A stretch of DNA of 64,000 nt from Toxoplasma gondii ME49. Its lineage: Eukaryota > Apicomplexa > Conoidasida > Eucoccidiorida > Sarcocystidae. The position numbers and the translations under genes were made by a program. Each line of letters starts with the position of its first letter. Position 1 is the stretch's first letter. Positions 1 through 13,100 of this stretch are shown in pieces. Location of the stretch: positions 682,001 through 746,000 of the forward strand of contig NC_031468.1 in NCBI RefSeq assembly GCF_000006565.2, read 5' to 3'. The notes beneath the pieces are model-generated. The model made no database searches and was not told where the DNA came from. It was given only the letters and a program-made list of their open reading frames with translations.

Positions 1-2
1 AG

Positions 3-452
3 CCTGTCTTGAGGTCGAAGGCGAGTCCGAGCGCCCCCGACTTTTTGTCTCGGGCGAACAAGCAAGTCGCCTGCTTCCCGTTTATGGGTACATCAGACGA
101 CTGCGAGGGCCGCGCGGAGAGCGGCGTCGACGCGAAGGCCCCGCCGCAAGTCTCCGTGATGGAGACCGTGGGCGAAGGCACCTCCTTCTCTCCCAAGCCA
201 AGGTCCCGCGGGCTCGAGGGGCCCGAGTGCTGGCACGACGCGCGCTTTTCGCCCTCCCCCATCCGAGGTCCCGACCCCACACGAGCCATCGCCAGGGCCA
301 AGCTGCTTTCACCCTCGCGGGCCACAGGACCCGACCCCTGCGCGGGCCAGAAAGAGAACCGCGGGACCCGCAGGGAGCCTCGGCGCTTCTGTCCCGCAGG
401 CCGGTGGGCCTCAGGCCCCCGACGTGCCGTCTGCAGAGCCGGGGATGAGTAG
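3..452 (+). other. Possible 3' end of a gene cut by the window edge
   Basis: An open frame runs from the first bases of the window to a stop at 450-452, about 149 residues rich in Ser, Pro, Gly, Arg and Asp. The DNA is very GC-rich and two other frames, one on each strand, are also open here, so openness alone is weak evidence. No domain is recognisable. It could be the low-complexity C-terminus of a gene starting left of the window, or non-coding GC-rich DNA. Confidence 0.25.
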
Positions 453-1246
453 AAAGAAGCAACGGGCGACCCGGCGATTCCGCGACCGCCGCCCCGGTAG
501 CGCAACTGATCCCCTGACTGCGCTCGTGCATCCATTCGCGACGTGTGTTTCCCTCCCCAGAAAGACGCAGCCTCGTCGGCCCTCGGGCCTTGCCGGCCTC
601 GGTCTTCCGCTCGCTCACCGGCACTGTACAAAAACAGTCAGGGAGACACCGCTCAACGACGAGGGATCCACATCTTGACGGGTCGCGTATGCCGGACCCA
701 TGCACAATTGGAATCACTTCCAAACCAGGGGGAAAAGTGCAAAGAAAAGGACAAAAGACGGAACCGGACACGCACCGGGGGAAGGGGGGTAGGGGGACCG
801 GATCTGAGGCGGTCCCTGCGAGGTTTGAAAAACGCATGGAAGGAGACGTAAAGATGTGAAGACAGAGGAAAGGGTACATGGGCGGGTCTCGCTGAGGCCC
901 GCAGCTCCTGTTGACACAGAAGTGGAAAGGCGAGAGGCCGTCGCCGGAAAGTTCTGCGACAGTGTGTGTTTCGGTCTCCGGAGAATCAACTACGACTTCA
1001 ACCACTGGATTACATCCTGAAAAGATCTCTGTTTACCGGTTCCAAGTTATATTCTGCTTGTGTAAGGGTTCGACAACACTCAGTGCATCTACGAATATAT
1101 TCGGGCGCACCTTGTCTCGTATCAGTTTTCGTAGTGAAGAAACATCTAACTACACAATGATATGCCGAGTAAAATACTGATTGGATCTCCATGAAGGGAC
1201 GGAGATAGAAAAATGCATCTTGAATGACTGCATATTCGAGTATAAC
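453..1246. other. Intergenic stretch, no gene recognised
   Basis: A long minus-strand open frame crosses 82-1005, but its translation is basic, Arg/Pro/Ser-rich and resembles no family, so it is not called as a gene. The right half (about 1019-1200) is AT-richer and carries one copy of a short diverged repeat seen again near 4393 and 6443. It probably includes the 3' flank of the minus-strand gene that ends at 1247. Confidence 0.4.
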
Positions 1247-3195
1247 TCACATATGAGAGGCCCCCGAGACAATTGTCTGTCCAGTTAGGAAAGGGCCGGT
1301 GGAGGACGTCGAGCCGGGGAAGTACGAAGTCGCAAACGGCACAACCGAGTCCACCCCACGGGGAGAAGAGTAGTAATACCCTGGATGAGGTTCCTGCGAA
1401 GGAGACTGTAAAAGATCAGTTATGAAAAACTCGTTCGGCATCAGCAGCGGTCCGTTCTCTTCCGACCGCTCCAACGCCTGCAGATGCGCATGCAGGAGAC
1501 GGTGTTCTTCGACGCGCTGCTCAAGGGCGATCTGGAGACACGCAGAGAAGGAAGGAGACAAAAACAACTTGTAGAGAAAATAACCGACTTCCGAAAACAC
1601 GAACGAAGGCATCTTCAGGCAAGTACACAAAGGAAAGGACGAGACGGCGGCGAAAAGACGGGCAGAAGTCGAGAAAAGCGAAACGATGGCACTGACAAGA
1701 CCTACCAAAGGGGCATGTGTGGCCTTGGCTTTTTCTTGGAGAGGAGCCGAGTCGGCCTTCTCACTCTCTTTGACTTGGTTGTCTCCATATCATAGCTAGA
1801 GTCACATTCAGTATCCAAGGTCCTGTAATGTTTCTCTAGTCGATTCGCTTTATACAGTTCTGGGTCGCGGACAAGTTGTCCAGAGACAGTCTCCACTGAT
1901 AATGTGGTACTTTCATGGCCTACCTCTGATCTTACTGTTCCTAGTGCCCCCCCCCCTCCACGCTCGCTATCCGTCTGACAGTGGAGATTGGAGTGCCTCG
2001 TCATTCCTCGTTTTCTCTCTCAACGCATGCATTGCTGGTGTCGTGTCTTGATTTACCTCCTATAGTGAAGATATCCCCGGAGATACTCTAGGCTATTCCG
2101 TATGAATACAGGTTCTTGAATGCATTTAAGTAGTACATTATGGTTACGTAGTGGAAAGAAAGGGAAGCGTCTCTGTTTCCTGGTAGGGACATGACAAGCG
2201 AAACTGACCTTGCTGGCGTAGAAGGGCGTATTGCGATAGATGAGAGACTCCGCGTAAACTTGTCGACGGACGTCGTGGAAGTAGTCCAGATGCATCACGG
2301 CCGAGGAGCCCTCGCCGAGCATGGCATCATCGGCCTCTGAGGCGAGATATGGGAGAGACGAAGACCGCAAATGAAGATATCCTAATCTCCATAGTAATAG
2401 AATAAACAGAAGATTGATGAAGCAGTAGCTTCAACTGCATGTCAAGGAGGAATCCATTTCGCATACGTTTCTTGTGTTTCCATATAGGTGAACGACCGTT
2501 TGTACCGGAAAAAGAAGAGCGAGCGCAAACGACTACAGGAGGAGAGGTGCGACAGAGGCAGCAAGAGCTGCAGAGAGTGACCATCACAGGATTTGGAGCA
2601 CGCCATGCCGCAAGCAAGACGACAGACAGACCCGCCACAGAGGGATACACAGACCAGAGGGGAGACAACGAAAGGAGACAAAAGAGACAGAGGCTGCCGC
2701 GAAGAGAAGAGGGGTGTCGACGCAAAAGAAACTTGGTTGCCTGTATCTCGTAGGTATCTCGTAGCTGGAGTCATACTCGGGTGCTCTAATAGGTCTCTGT
2801 TTACTCGAGCCTAGTTACACGTACGTGAGCACGTAGAAAGATTGACTGTGCCGATGGGCTTTGAATACAGAACGGTACAAGCTGTCACCGAAGGACACCT
2901 TAACTCATGCTGAGGTCCAAGGTGTTCGAGGTGTACGCAGACGAAAGAAACAAAAGCGATGGCAGACTCTTTTAGAGAACGCGCAACAAGACTGAACGGA
3001 GAGCGACCTGGGGATTGTCTAGTTGCCACACCGCACTTCAGGAACCTCACCTTGTTCTTTTTGATGGCATCCACGCTTCACCTCGAGGGACTCCACCTCC
3101 TCCAAGTCAGTGACGCCTTGAAAGGCCGACGTCAGCCGCTTGGCCGACGCCCCGTTGGGCAGCGACGCCTCTGTTTCTGCCTCTTCCACCGACAT
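1247..3195 (-). CDS. Soluble N-terminal-only paralog of the SNF transporter
   Basis: Three exons are inferred: 3195-3051 (ATG at 3195), 2336-2209 and 1531-1247, giving 185 residues. Intron phases (1, then 0) match those of the first introns of the transporter gene at 10161. Exon 2 encodes 43 residues, 28 of them identical to exon 2 of the transporter, including LGEGSS, RRQVY and RNT. The first 35 residues of exon 3 share 24 with the transporter, including HLQALERSE and LLMPNEF. The protein then diverges into a Ser/Pro/Gly tail and stops before any membrane segment. It thus looks like the transporter's cytosolic N-terminus without the channel body. A possible donor (gtgagt) overlaps the last codons, so a further small exon cannot be excluded, but no membrane exon was found between here and the window edge. 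Function unknown; it could compete for partners of the full-length protein, or be a decaying duplicate. Confidence 0.65.
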
Positions 3196-6100
3196 GTTTC
3201 ATAATCCCTCAGTCTGCTCTTCTAGTTGAACGGGATTCTTTCTTTTTTTAGCGTGTGCCCGCCAGTCCTCTCTCTCTCCTTCTCTGTTGTTCTCGCCCGT
3301 CTCCGTTTCCTCGCGGCTCCCCACGCCGCTGCAGAAATGCTGCCTTCACCTCCCTTCTGAGCACGTTCTCGCAAGAAGCGAGAGGGGAGGCACATAAAGA
3401 GGCAGATGGGCGGACGGAAAAACAGACGGAGACAGCGGAGCCGAACGGACGGAGAGAACGGGGAAGCGGCGGGGGGAAGAGAGGAAGAGGACACAAACGG
3501 CGACCAGAAGCAAGACTTTCTTCAAAGGAGCAAAGTAGAGCGGACGAGGAGAAACGAATCTTTCTTTGAAGTGAAGGACAGAGGACGTGTCTCGGGGCAG
3601 TGAACGCTCGGACGGTCATCTCACAGTCGACTGGACCTTCAAATACTCCACTCACAAACTCACTCAAAACGCGCACTCTGCACAGGCCCTTCACTCCTCT
3701 TTACGCATGCACATCCAAGAAAAGATCGAAACATAAAATCCTAGAAACCGACGTCTCTGAAGACGCTCCACAGATACGCACACGCTCAAACGCTCACAAG
3801 ATGCGCGCGTTTGTCACAAGCATCTCTCAGTCTAAGTCGCCTCCGTACAAAACCGGCACTGCGAGCATCGAGGGCAGATCTCGATCGTGTACTGTAATAA
3901 CCGCACAACTCGAGGAGAGATTGTCTCTGTACAAATGATCGGCGACACCGAACTCTGTAGTGATTGGAAAGACGACACCCGAACCCACAAAGAGACTGGT
4001 GCAAAAAGGTTGTCCTTCGTCCTATAGACTGGACGAAGTTCCGCCTTTCTAAATAGCATAAAACCAGCAGAAAGTCAATTTCTACTTTCCACGCCAAGCG
4101 CAGGGTGTTTCGGGCTGTCCCTCGCCTTCTGTGCAAAGGAAAGGCGACAACCACGTGCAGAACGCCTGGTCTTCGGCAGCTTTTTTTCTCACAAGAAAGA
4201 CGTGAGATCGAACCTGCTATAGACTTCAGAAGATCTTCGATTCGGATACATTAACGGATAAAAGCTAATCAAGCATGCGAATTTCAGGACCACCAGCTGA
4301 ACACAGCAGTTGCCGTAGCTGTAGATGAACACGGATTCGAGCGTCCACCAGGTGTCCTGAACCCTCCCTCCCGCCTTTGTGACCGATTGAAATCTTGAAG
4401 ATTTGTATTTACCGATTCAAGTTCTATCTCGTTCAGAGGACCTCTACCTGGACTGAGTCAGAAAAAAAAAGCAGGTGCAGATCTCTTGTTCAAGATCTGC
4501 GAATGAAGGCGTTCTCTTTAGAAAAAAAAAGTGGGGAGGCCACCGTTCATATGCTCTGTCAACACTTGCATTAATATGAAATTAAACAGCGAAAACAAAG
4601 AAAAACGAGCCGAACAAACGTGTCGAGAGGAAAACGCCAGCAGACGAAGGTCGACGCCAGCAACCGTAAATCTGTCCTCTCGGGATCTGCTGAGTTGCCA
4701 TCAAAATTCTGGGCGTCCTTTGTCGAGTTTTGTACACCGATCGAGAAGAAATGGAGGTAGATGCAACGAAAGCGAACGAGGAAGAAGCGAAAATTAGAAA
4801 GGTGGCGGTAGAGACCAAACATAAATCGCAAGGAGGGACGGTACTTGGAGAGTGGCGGTTGTGGTGGCTTCTTTCGTGAGCCAGAGCGCCACGGACGCCG
4901 AATGTGGACGGCGAGCAAGGCGGGAAGAACACATTTCCAGCAGAAAGGAATAGCCAAGACAGAAAGCTCGAAAGTCGCCTGGACACAGATGTCCGTTCTA
5001 CGCGTCGTTTACATGGCAGCCAGCCGGGGTACAGACGTCCCAGCGTGCCGCCTCACACACAGAGCCCGCTGCACCTGAGCTTCTAGAGAACAACTGCGAA
5101 ATCTGGAAAATGTGGAAAGGAGCTGTTGCGTGGACTCCTCTGTAGAGACAAAATGGCTAGGCCACATGCGAAAGACGAGCGTCTGCTGCAGAAAGACGGG
5201 TCTTGAAGTGGAGTGAACCCAAACACGAATTCGCGGGGAGCCGAGAGTCCTAGAGATTCTCTCGCCTGTGAACAGGAATTCTCTGGCATAGCGCGTAGTC
5301 TGCTGTTAGAAAAAGAGAAGCGGTACACAGAGGGCTGAGGAAAGAGAGGCGACGTTCAATGACAGAGTAGACACAGATGCCATGTCAAGTACGCTAGAGG
5401 GCGAACCGGTTTTCCCAGCGAATCTGGGGAGTCAGCCCGCTTCTCGGGGAGAAGGGAAACGGAAAACACACAGAAAAAACAGAAAGGAAGTAACACCTGG
5501 CGGGGCTGAGCTTCAGGCCCGTCAGCTACCCTCAAGGGGAACAGAGGAGCCCACAACAGCAGCGCGGGCACCCGGGGCCCTGCGACAGGGCTAGCAGAAG
5601 AGCCACCAGGGGAGTTAAAAATGGATGCACATTTCTTTGATTTCTTCCGTATACGTCTAAAACAAAACTCCTTTGGAAGAAGGGAAACACGGAACGCAAG
5701 AGGACCTCGCCGCTCTTCACCACTGCCGGAAAGTGAGGGGTCCCCTCTCGCCTCCGCAGCCGATACCATGGCTTGTTACCCGTCGTCAGTAAAGCTATCG
5801 AATTCTTCGTGTGCTTTTTGCGGTCCTTCCCCAGAAAAGGGACAACCTCTTCGCTTTAGTCATTGGGGTAACCTTCTTCGCACGGTGGTAATGGTAAACA
5901 GCAAAAAACAAGACGGAGGCGGGACAAGTATCTCCGTGGAAGAATCCGACTGGTTCTACGGGGTACCTCATCCCATTCGTCAGCGCGCCCTCCTGTGCCG
6001 CCTGCCGGGACAAAGGAGTGCAAGAGGAAGTAAGAGTAACTAAGCGACTGTCCACAACGTTCCCTTCGGAGTTGTCTGTATGCATATACACCAACACAGC

Positions 6101-9100
6101 CGTTGCTGTGAGGGAAAGAGTTGACACTGTCCAGACCATGCTATCCTCGGGTCCCCCCCACGCAAGACAAGGTTAATCGAAGTTGCAGCACGACATACAC
6201 CAAACACGGTCGATTTGAACCGTTTTGTTGGCTTTCCAGTAAAACAAGAGTCTCCGTTGACCCGCGAGATATCGTGGAGCGGCATTCTAATTTTGAATAG
6301 CTGAGGTATGTCACAGGAGCTAGAACCATAGAATGACCACTGAAGACCGCTGGAGTTTGAGACACTACACCGAAACCGGGTGAAATTGGAGCATTTGCAT
6401 TTTTTGGAGAGTATATACTACGGGGTGGACTCGTTGTTCAGGTCTTGAAGCTCTGTGTTTTCCGGATCAACGTTCTATTGCGCCTTCCATGATGATCATG
6501 TTAAGTGCACAAAGTGTAGTGGTATCCGCATTACAGTTGTTTTCACATGGAATAGGTTTGGAGTATCTCCGAATATATTTTTTCTAGAGAAGACAAGTTC
6601 ATATATAGTTACAAAGATTGCACCAAGACGGAATGTGTTGCGTAGTGCAGTATCCATGTTACATTTTTTTGCGGATAGGCAGAGTTTTATGAGCGTCCAT
6701 CCTACAGACATCCACTCTAGATGATAGGGCGTCATAGGATCAGACCTAGATCAGGATTCTGACGGGTGAGCTTGTGAGCGTTTCCCCGTGTAGTACCGGG
6801 AATTTTCGACCATCATTGTTGGGGATCTTTCCGCCAGCTGACTTCCCAGAGACATCTGTGTGTCTATGCTCTCGAAGAGAAAAGTCACCTGAGGGTAGAA
6901 GCAGCGAATGCGAGACTAGCACTGAAACGGTCGATGATGCTCTTCGAGCACACAACTCAAAAACAAGGTGTGTCCGAATAGACTCATGGATATACAGAGT
7001 GCTCTAAAACACGCGCTAGGACACTATAGAGCTTGGGGCCGTTTAGCGAAGATCTTCGAAATCTAAACCAGGAGGACAACCGATTGCCTAGACTCTTCAG
7101 CAAACACTGTCTCTGCCGTAGACGCTTCCCTTTCGACGCAATTAGCTCTTTCACTCGTACACGAAGAGACAAGGAATCACATTTACAAAACCTTACATGG
7201 AAGATGCACAAAGCACCTTACTAGCATACTGAGATTATACAATGGTGTCGGAAGCCCACAGGCACCTTGTCTCTGTGTACTTGTCCAGGATTTCCGGTTT
7301 CACTCCCGAGATCGTGAGCTCAGGATGATCGGCAGCATGTGAATGGACGCTTTCTGACGACCAAGTGGGAAGGAGGGGCTTTCACCCAGGAAAAGGAAAT
7401 GAAGAGAGGGGCGAAAGCAGACGGAACCAACGGGGGCGCTGCGGAAAGAAAGGCGACGGTGCTAAAACAGCTTTCTTCGTATTTTTGTGTACTTCCGCCC
7501 ATCTGACTCGAGGGGTGTATAACTGGTATTGTTGTTATTTAACTACCGCTCGGATGCCTAGTTTCGATCTGTATCTGTATTACCTTTTACCACTGGCTTC
7601 TCAGATATGTACTCCCACGGGAGATGCCTTTCTTCTGGCACGCGTACTTCGCTTTCACGAAGAGATGAACACTGGGGGACAGAAGAGACGCACTGCTCTC
7701 GCTCTGTAGAGATTCTCCTAAAACAAAGCCAAACCAGGGGGTAGCACGTGATAGGAAGTGTCGCGGTCTTGCGTTCTCGAGTGTCCAATCAGGTGCCACG
7801 TAGCCTGCTTCTCAACTTTTTGTGAAAGGCATACAGAATGGCCTTGTGTATGTAAATATTTATGCACGGGGAGCACAACCAAGAGGACCTGCATGCTTCG
7901 CTCCGCTTTCTACACTCTACCAGGTTCTCACAACCCTAGCTCTCGCCGCATCCGGTCTTGATTATTTTCCATCTCTTTTCTCAATAAACCTTTTTTCTTT
8001 CCAGAGGACTGCTTGCGGCACTCGATATTTCGTGGTAGCCGCCATCAGTCCGTCGAGGGAAACAAAGGGAACGAATGGAAACAGCCGTGTAGCGTGTATC
8101 GGGCCGGACCGCAATTTTGCATCCCGGGCCCGGAGGAGGTGACTCGTCAGCGATGGTCGGCTGCTCTGCATTCTGAGTCTACGGAGAAAAGCAACAAGTA
8201 AGGGCGGAATTTGGAATTGCTCCGTAGCAAAGGACAAACAAAAATGGAACGGAAACCCATGGACACATGGACAACAACTGTACGCCTTGGTACGGAGAAC
8301 TGGCAGCGACTGCAACCGTTCACTCGCCGAGCGTGTACGATGGGAATGGAGGGGGTTAGCCTCAAGAAGCAGACAGCGACACAGAAGTGAAGCATGAATT
8401 AACTGGGAGAAGGGCGAGGAAAGCCACTTTTGCTCTCGATACTTCTGTGGACGGTCCCCTGCCGTTACCACCGCATGCCGCGGATCCGGCTGCGTTTCGA
8501 TGGTTAACGCGTTCTAGGTTTCCCGTGCATGCTGTTCCCCTCGCGGGCTGCTTGGTACACTACTTCCCAGCGGTCCAGAAAAGTCCCAAGCGCTTCCTCG
8601 TCGCCAAGCATGAGGCGGGATGTCGTTCACTGTTGCTGCTTCTCGTCTCCCGTTCATCTTCGGTCTTTTCCACCCCCTTTTTGGCACGCGTTCTCCAGTC
8701 GCTATCCCACCTGTTCCCCCTTTCTTCTCAAGCACCCTATCGTTTGGCATACCCGTCCACTCTGCAGCTTGTCCGTGCGCGCTCGCGGTAGATTCACGTG
8801 GAGCGGTGCCGGTCGCCAGTTTGTCTTTTTTCACCCATCCTTTTGTTCACAGCTGTTGTCCGACTTGTCACTCTTATCAGCCAATTTCCTCGTCCGGTTC
8901 CGATAGTTGACGTATCCGTCAACCCTACTCTGCCTCTCTCGGCCAGTAACTCGGCGGCAAAACGCAAGGCTCGTCGCCGTCACCTTGCCAGCCTGGGTTC
9001 GCCGGATTTTTGTCTCCTGTTTGTATTTTTACTTTCGTCTCTTGGAAGTATCGCTGTGTGCCGTAACACTTCACGCTTTGCGACGCGCACCGCTGGTTGA

Positions 9101-10160
9101 TCAGATTCTTCCCTCTTCCGCCGGTGAAGGTTCTGTCCGGGACCGGCCGATATAGATGGACTGCGTGGCAAATCTTTCGTTCCACTGCGGTGTATGTACA
9201 CGTCCTTCGTTACCCCAGGTGCACGCACATCTCGGCAGCTGTGTTGTAGGCGTTTTGTCTGCGTTTGCTAGGTGTAAGAAGCTGCTTTGCCCCTTCCGCC
9301 CTTCCAAGCAGCTTCGTCGCAGTTTATTGCCAAGTGTGCTTTCGTTGTCCCGCGGATGTGTGTGTAAAAACTCACCCGTCTAATTCTTCGGTTGCTCCCA
9401 TTTGGCGTAGGAGAGGCTCGGTGTCCAGCAGCGGCTTTTTGACGCGCCGGAGTGGACTTTCCTCCGCTACCATGTCCATTATCAACGCAGGCGTCTTACA
9501 CGTGTGTGCAGACAAGCGAATTCTGCGTTACATTCACCGGGTCTCCAGGTTTTTTCCACACGCTTTCTGCACCCGTCCATTCTGCCCAGTCTTTGCGGTT
9601 AAAGGGAAGGCCGACTTTCGGCACTAGATCGAGGCGGCAGTCGTCACAAGACGACCACCTTTTCCCGTTCTTTGGCATCTGGTTTTGGCCCCGTTGTTCC
9701 TTCCGCTTGTGCCTCTGGCGGATGAAATCCGTCTTGCGGTTCGGTGCCTTTCGCCGATCTTGCAGCGGTCCGGGGGATGTGTTCGTTTTCGCTGTGTCTC
9801 CTCCACGAGAGGAAACGGAGTCACGAGCCTCGTCCCTCAGTGCTGGACCCGCGGAGAGAAGTTTCGGTGTCCCTTTCGCGAAACTGATCTGTGATGCGGG
9901 CCATACGCCTTCTGTCGACTGCCGTTGTTGGGTGGATCTCCCCCGATCATTTTTGCGTAAAACAGGCTTCCTTCTGTCGTGATACAATCTCATGTGAACT
10001 TGACACAAAGAGAAACGGCTTGTTTTTTTTTGCCTGTTCATTTCCGCGTCTCTACTCTGACTGCATCGCTCGTCTTTGTCCATCCATCTGCTCTCACACT
10101 TCTAGCGCCACTTTGACTCTTTTCTAGAACGGCGCCTCCCCCCCCCCCCCCGCAAGCAAA
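3196..10160. other. Seven-kilobase region with no recognised gene
   Basis: This lies between the start codons of two head-to-head paralogs, so it should hold both promoters and 5' untranslated exons. Bases 3240-3500 are pyrimidine-rich on the + strand, as in a Toxoplasma 5' leader for the minus-strand gene. Short diverged repeats occur near 4393-4430 and 6443-6482. Open frames at 8387-9990 on both strands are short, overlap one another and carry no recognisable motif. I see no tRNA, transposon or membrane-protein exon here. Confidence 0.45.
10138..10151 (+). repeat. Run of 14 C immediately before the transporter ATG
   Basis: Fourteen consecutive C bases end nine bases upstream of the proposed start codon at 10161. 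It is likely in the 5' untranslated region and prone to length change. Confidence 0.9.
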
Positions 10161-13100
10161 ATGATGAAGCGATTGTACACGACCAGGTTTCGGCAGAAAT
10201 CCGACAGAGGGGAAGGCGACGGAGTGGGGCAGCTCGAGCGAGTCGAATCCCTACTTGTAAAACACGAGCAAAGCCGAGATGGAGCAGGTGAGAAAAGGGC
10301 GTCCAGAGTTGTTTGTCCTGTGTACCGTCATGCATTCTGACTCGGTCTTCGTGCTAGCTAGTCTCACCTCTCCTATCTCGCCTCTTCCGGCCCAGTGTAT
10401 GGGTTCCTTCCTTCCTCCCTGTTTCTGCCTCCGTCGCTTCCTTCTTGACCAGCTTCAGTCTGCACCTGCAATCTATTTCCTTCCTCTCTGTCTACTTTAG
10501 ATGTCTGTGAGTGAGTGTTCGTCTGTTGTCTCTGCCTCGCCTGGGTCTGTCGTTCCAAGTGTGTTCGCTCTCCGGCGTGCCTCTCGGTGTGCCTGTTCTT
10601 CACCGTCAGCCATCTGTTCCCCTGTTGTTCTCACTTGACCATGATGCTCCACCAGTTCGTTCCCTTTCCTCCTGTGTGTGTTCTCAAGGAGGTCTTTAAA
10701 CTCTTTCCTATCTATATTTTCACTTCCTAATTTTTTCCATGTGTCGTTTCTTAGTTGACACGTCTGTCTCTAGTATTGTTTTAGAAGTTTGTGTAAGAAC
10801 ATAAGGAGGTGATTTCCCAAAAAAGTAAAACGTTCAGGTCATGTATACGTAGACGTAGAATGGTAATATCTCCTTCGTATCCATCTCGTGCGCTAGGAGA
10901 GCTCCCCGAAGCAGCGGAGCCGTTTTCCCTCTGCTTTTCTCCACGCGTTGCACTGTTCAGGACTACTTTTCTTGCGTGTTGTTAGAGAGCAGTGTGTCTC
11001 GGGATTTGAAAAGCGGTTTTGAACTTCGTTCAGTTCTGCGCCTCCCTCCTGTGTGTGCAGAGGCGGACGACCGGTTGCTCGGGGAGGGCTCTTCTCCCAT
11101 CTTCAACTTTGACTACTACCAAGACGCAAGACGGCAGGTGTACAACGAGTCTCTTCTGTTCAGAAACACGGCCTTCTATGCAACCAAAGTAGGAACTAAA
11201 CAGAGAGTGCAAGGAACCATCTCTAAAAAAAAGGGTGCATCTGTCTGGGCAGACTCGTCCACAGAACTCTGTATTTCAGTTGTCCTTTGTCTCTTCACTT
11301 TTTCTCGACATCCATAGACACCGGGATAAAACTTGGCAGGGCGACCGAGAGACAAGGCAGAGACGTCAGAAGAGGCGTCGAAATGTTTCTCCAAGCCTGC
11401 ATCTTGTCTACACAGCGAAAGGGTGAAACGTAGCACAAGCGAGCGGTCCCGTCCTCGTCCATACACCTCCGCATAGACATGTTTGCATATGGACTGGCAA
11501 ACCGGCTTTCCACACCTTCCCCCCATCCCGCTTGCGACCACGTCCTGTCTCATCGCGCTCGCCGATCCCCCGCCCCCTCCCCGTCCCAGTCGCTGTTCCT
11601 CACACTCGTTCACTTTCCCTGCTTTACCTCTTTCCAGGTCCACCTGGAACAGCGTTTCGACGAGCACCACTTGTTGCGAATGCACCTGGAGGCTCTGGAG
11701 CGTTCAGAGCGTAACGGACCCGTGTTGATGCCAGACGAGTTTCTCTTTCTGGAGTCGGGAGAGAGTCCTGGGTTCGTCGCGGCGGCGGGGAGCGCGCACG
11801 GCCCCGTCTCCCAGCTGTTGGGCTCCACAGTCTCGCCGGGTCCGCTGGGGTCTGGGCTCCAGCGGACGTGGTCTGACGGCGGCGGGCAGGCCTTCCCGGC
11901 GCATGCCAGCGGAATGGGAGGCTCTCTGGGGAGTGGGGGGACCGTCGCAGGGTCCCTCCAGCCGGGGGCGTTTCCGGGGAGCGCGCCGGCGTCCCGAGTG
12001 GCGTCGCTCGGGACAGCAGGCGCTGTCGCAGATCGAGCCAATGAAAAGGCGGGGGTCGGTGGGCTGCCGGGAGCGGAGACAGCGCAGATCTGCTACGTGG
12101 GCGGCGAGCCGCATGCGCTGGACTGGCGTGCGTGGGTTCAGCGCCAGAGACAGCGCGGCTGGTTCACGAACGAGGCTCTGTTCTACATGACTGTTCTGGG
12201 CGGGATCGTTGGCGGACAGAACTTCACGCTCTTCTGGGGCCAACTGCAAATCTGGAAAAGCAGCATGTTCTTCCTCCCTTTCGCCGTCTTCATTTTCCTC
12301 GTCGGTCTACCCACCATCCAGATGGAGGTGCGCCGCACTGAGCAAACGAGAAGGACACAGACGAGAAAAAAAAGAAAAAGAAGGAAAAGAAGAAGAAAGA
12401 AAACCGCACAAAGAACAAATGGAGACGCGTGCAGGGGAAGCAAAGGGCGATGGGGGCCGCAGGTGACGCTGTTGTCGGGGGATGGGAACGTGTGTATCCA
12501 TTCATGGCTCTACACAGTAGGTGTGAAAAAGACAACTATAGGTCACTCTTTTCTGGTCGATACTGGAGATCGATGACCTGGAGGACATGTTTCAACGTGG
12601 GGAGTCGTCTCTGGGTGTGTTCATCTTGCGATGGTGAAAAAACAACTCTTTTCGGGTCTCTGCGGTGCTTGCAGATTCTGATGGGAAATCTGTTCCGAGG
12701 CGCGTCCATCAAACAGTTTTCTCAGATCAGCCACAAGTTTGTGGGCGCCGGTATTCTTTGTTTCTTCAGTTGCCTCCTTCGTGTTGTTCTCATCGCCAGT
12801 AAGTCGCTGGAGTTTCTTAATCCCTCCTCGAGCTCGCGTGGGCTCCTTTTAGCTTTGCATCGATGCATTTCTTTGCCAAGAAGAACTCTAGCTAAACCTT
12901 TTCTCGTAGTTCACTGACTACTAAATACTCTTTCACCGCTTAATACTAGTGGATTTTTCTGAACTATGGTAATGTCCTTACTCTTTTTTTGATACGTAAT
13001 AATCTCCGCTCACAATTCGAGAAGTACGCTCCCTCAACTTCATCACTCTGTGTCAGGTTAACGAAGAAAACACCTATATTGTATGTATATATATATATAT

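Noticed and set aside
82..1005. 307-residue minus-strand open frame
   Set aside because: GC-rich DNA with other frames open as well; the translation is Arg/Pro/Ser-rich without any domain or start context, and shows no continuity with the gene ending at 1247.
11704..12249. 181-residue minus-strand open frame
   Set aside because: Antisense of transporter exon 3, whose + strand frame has the family and paralog matches.
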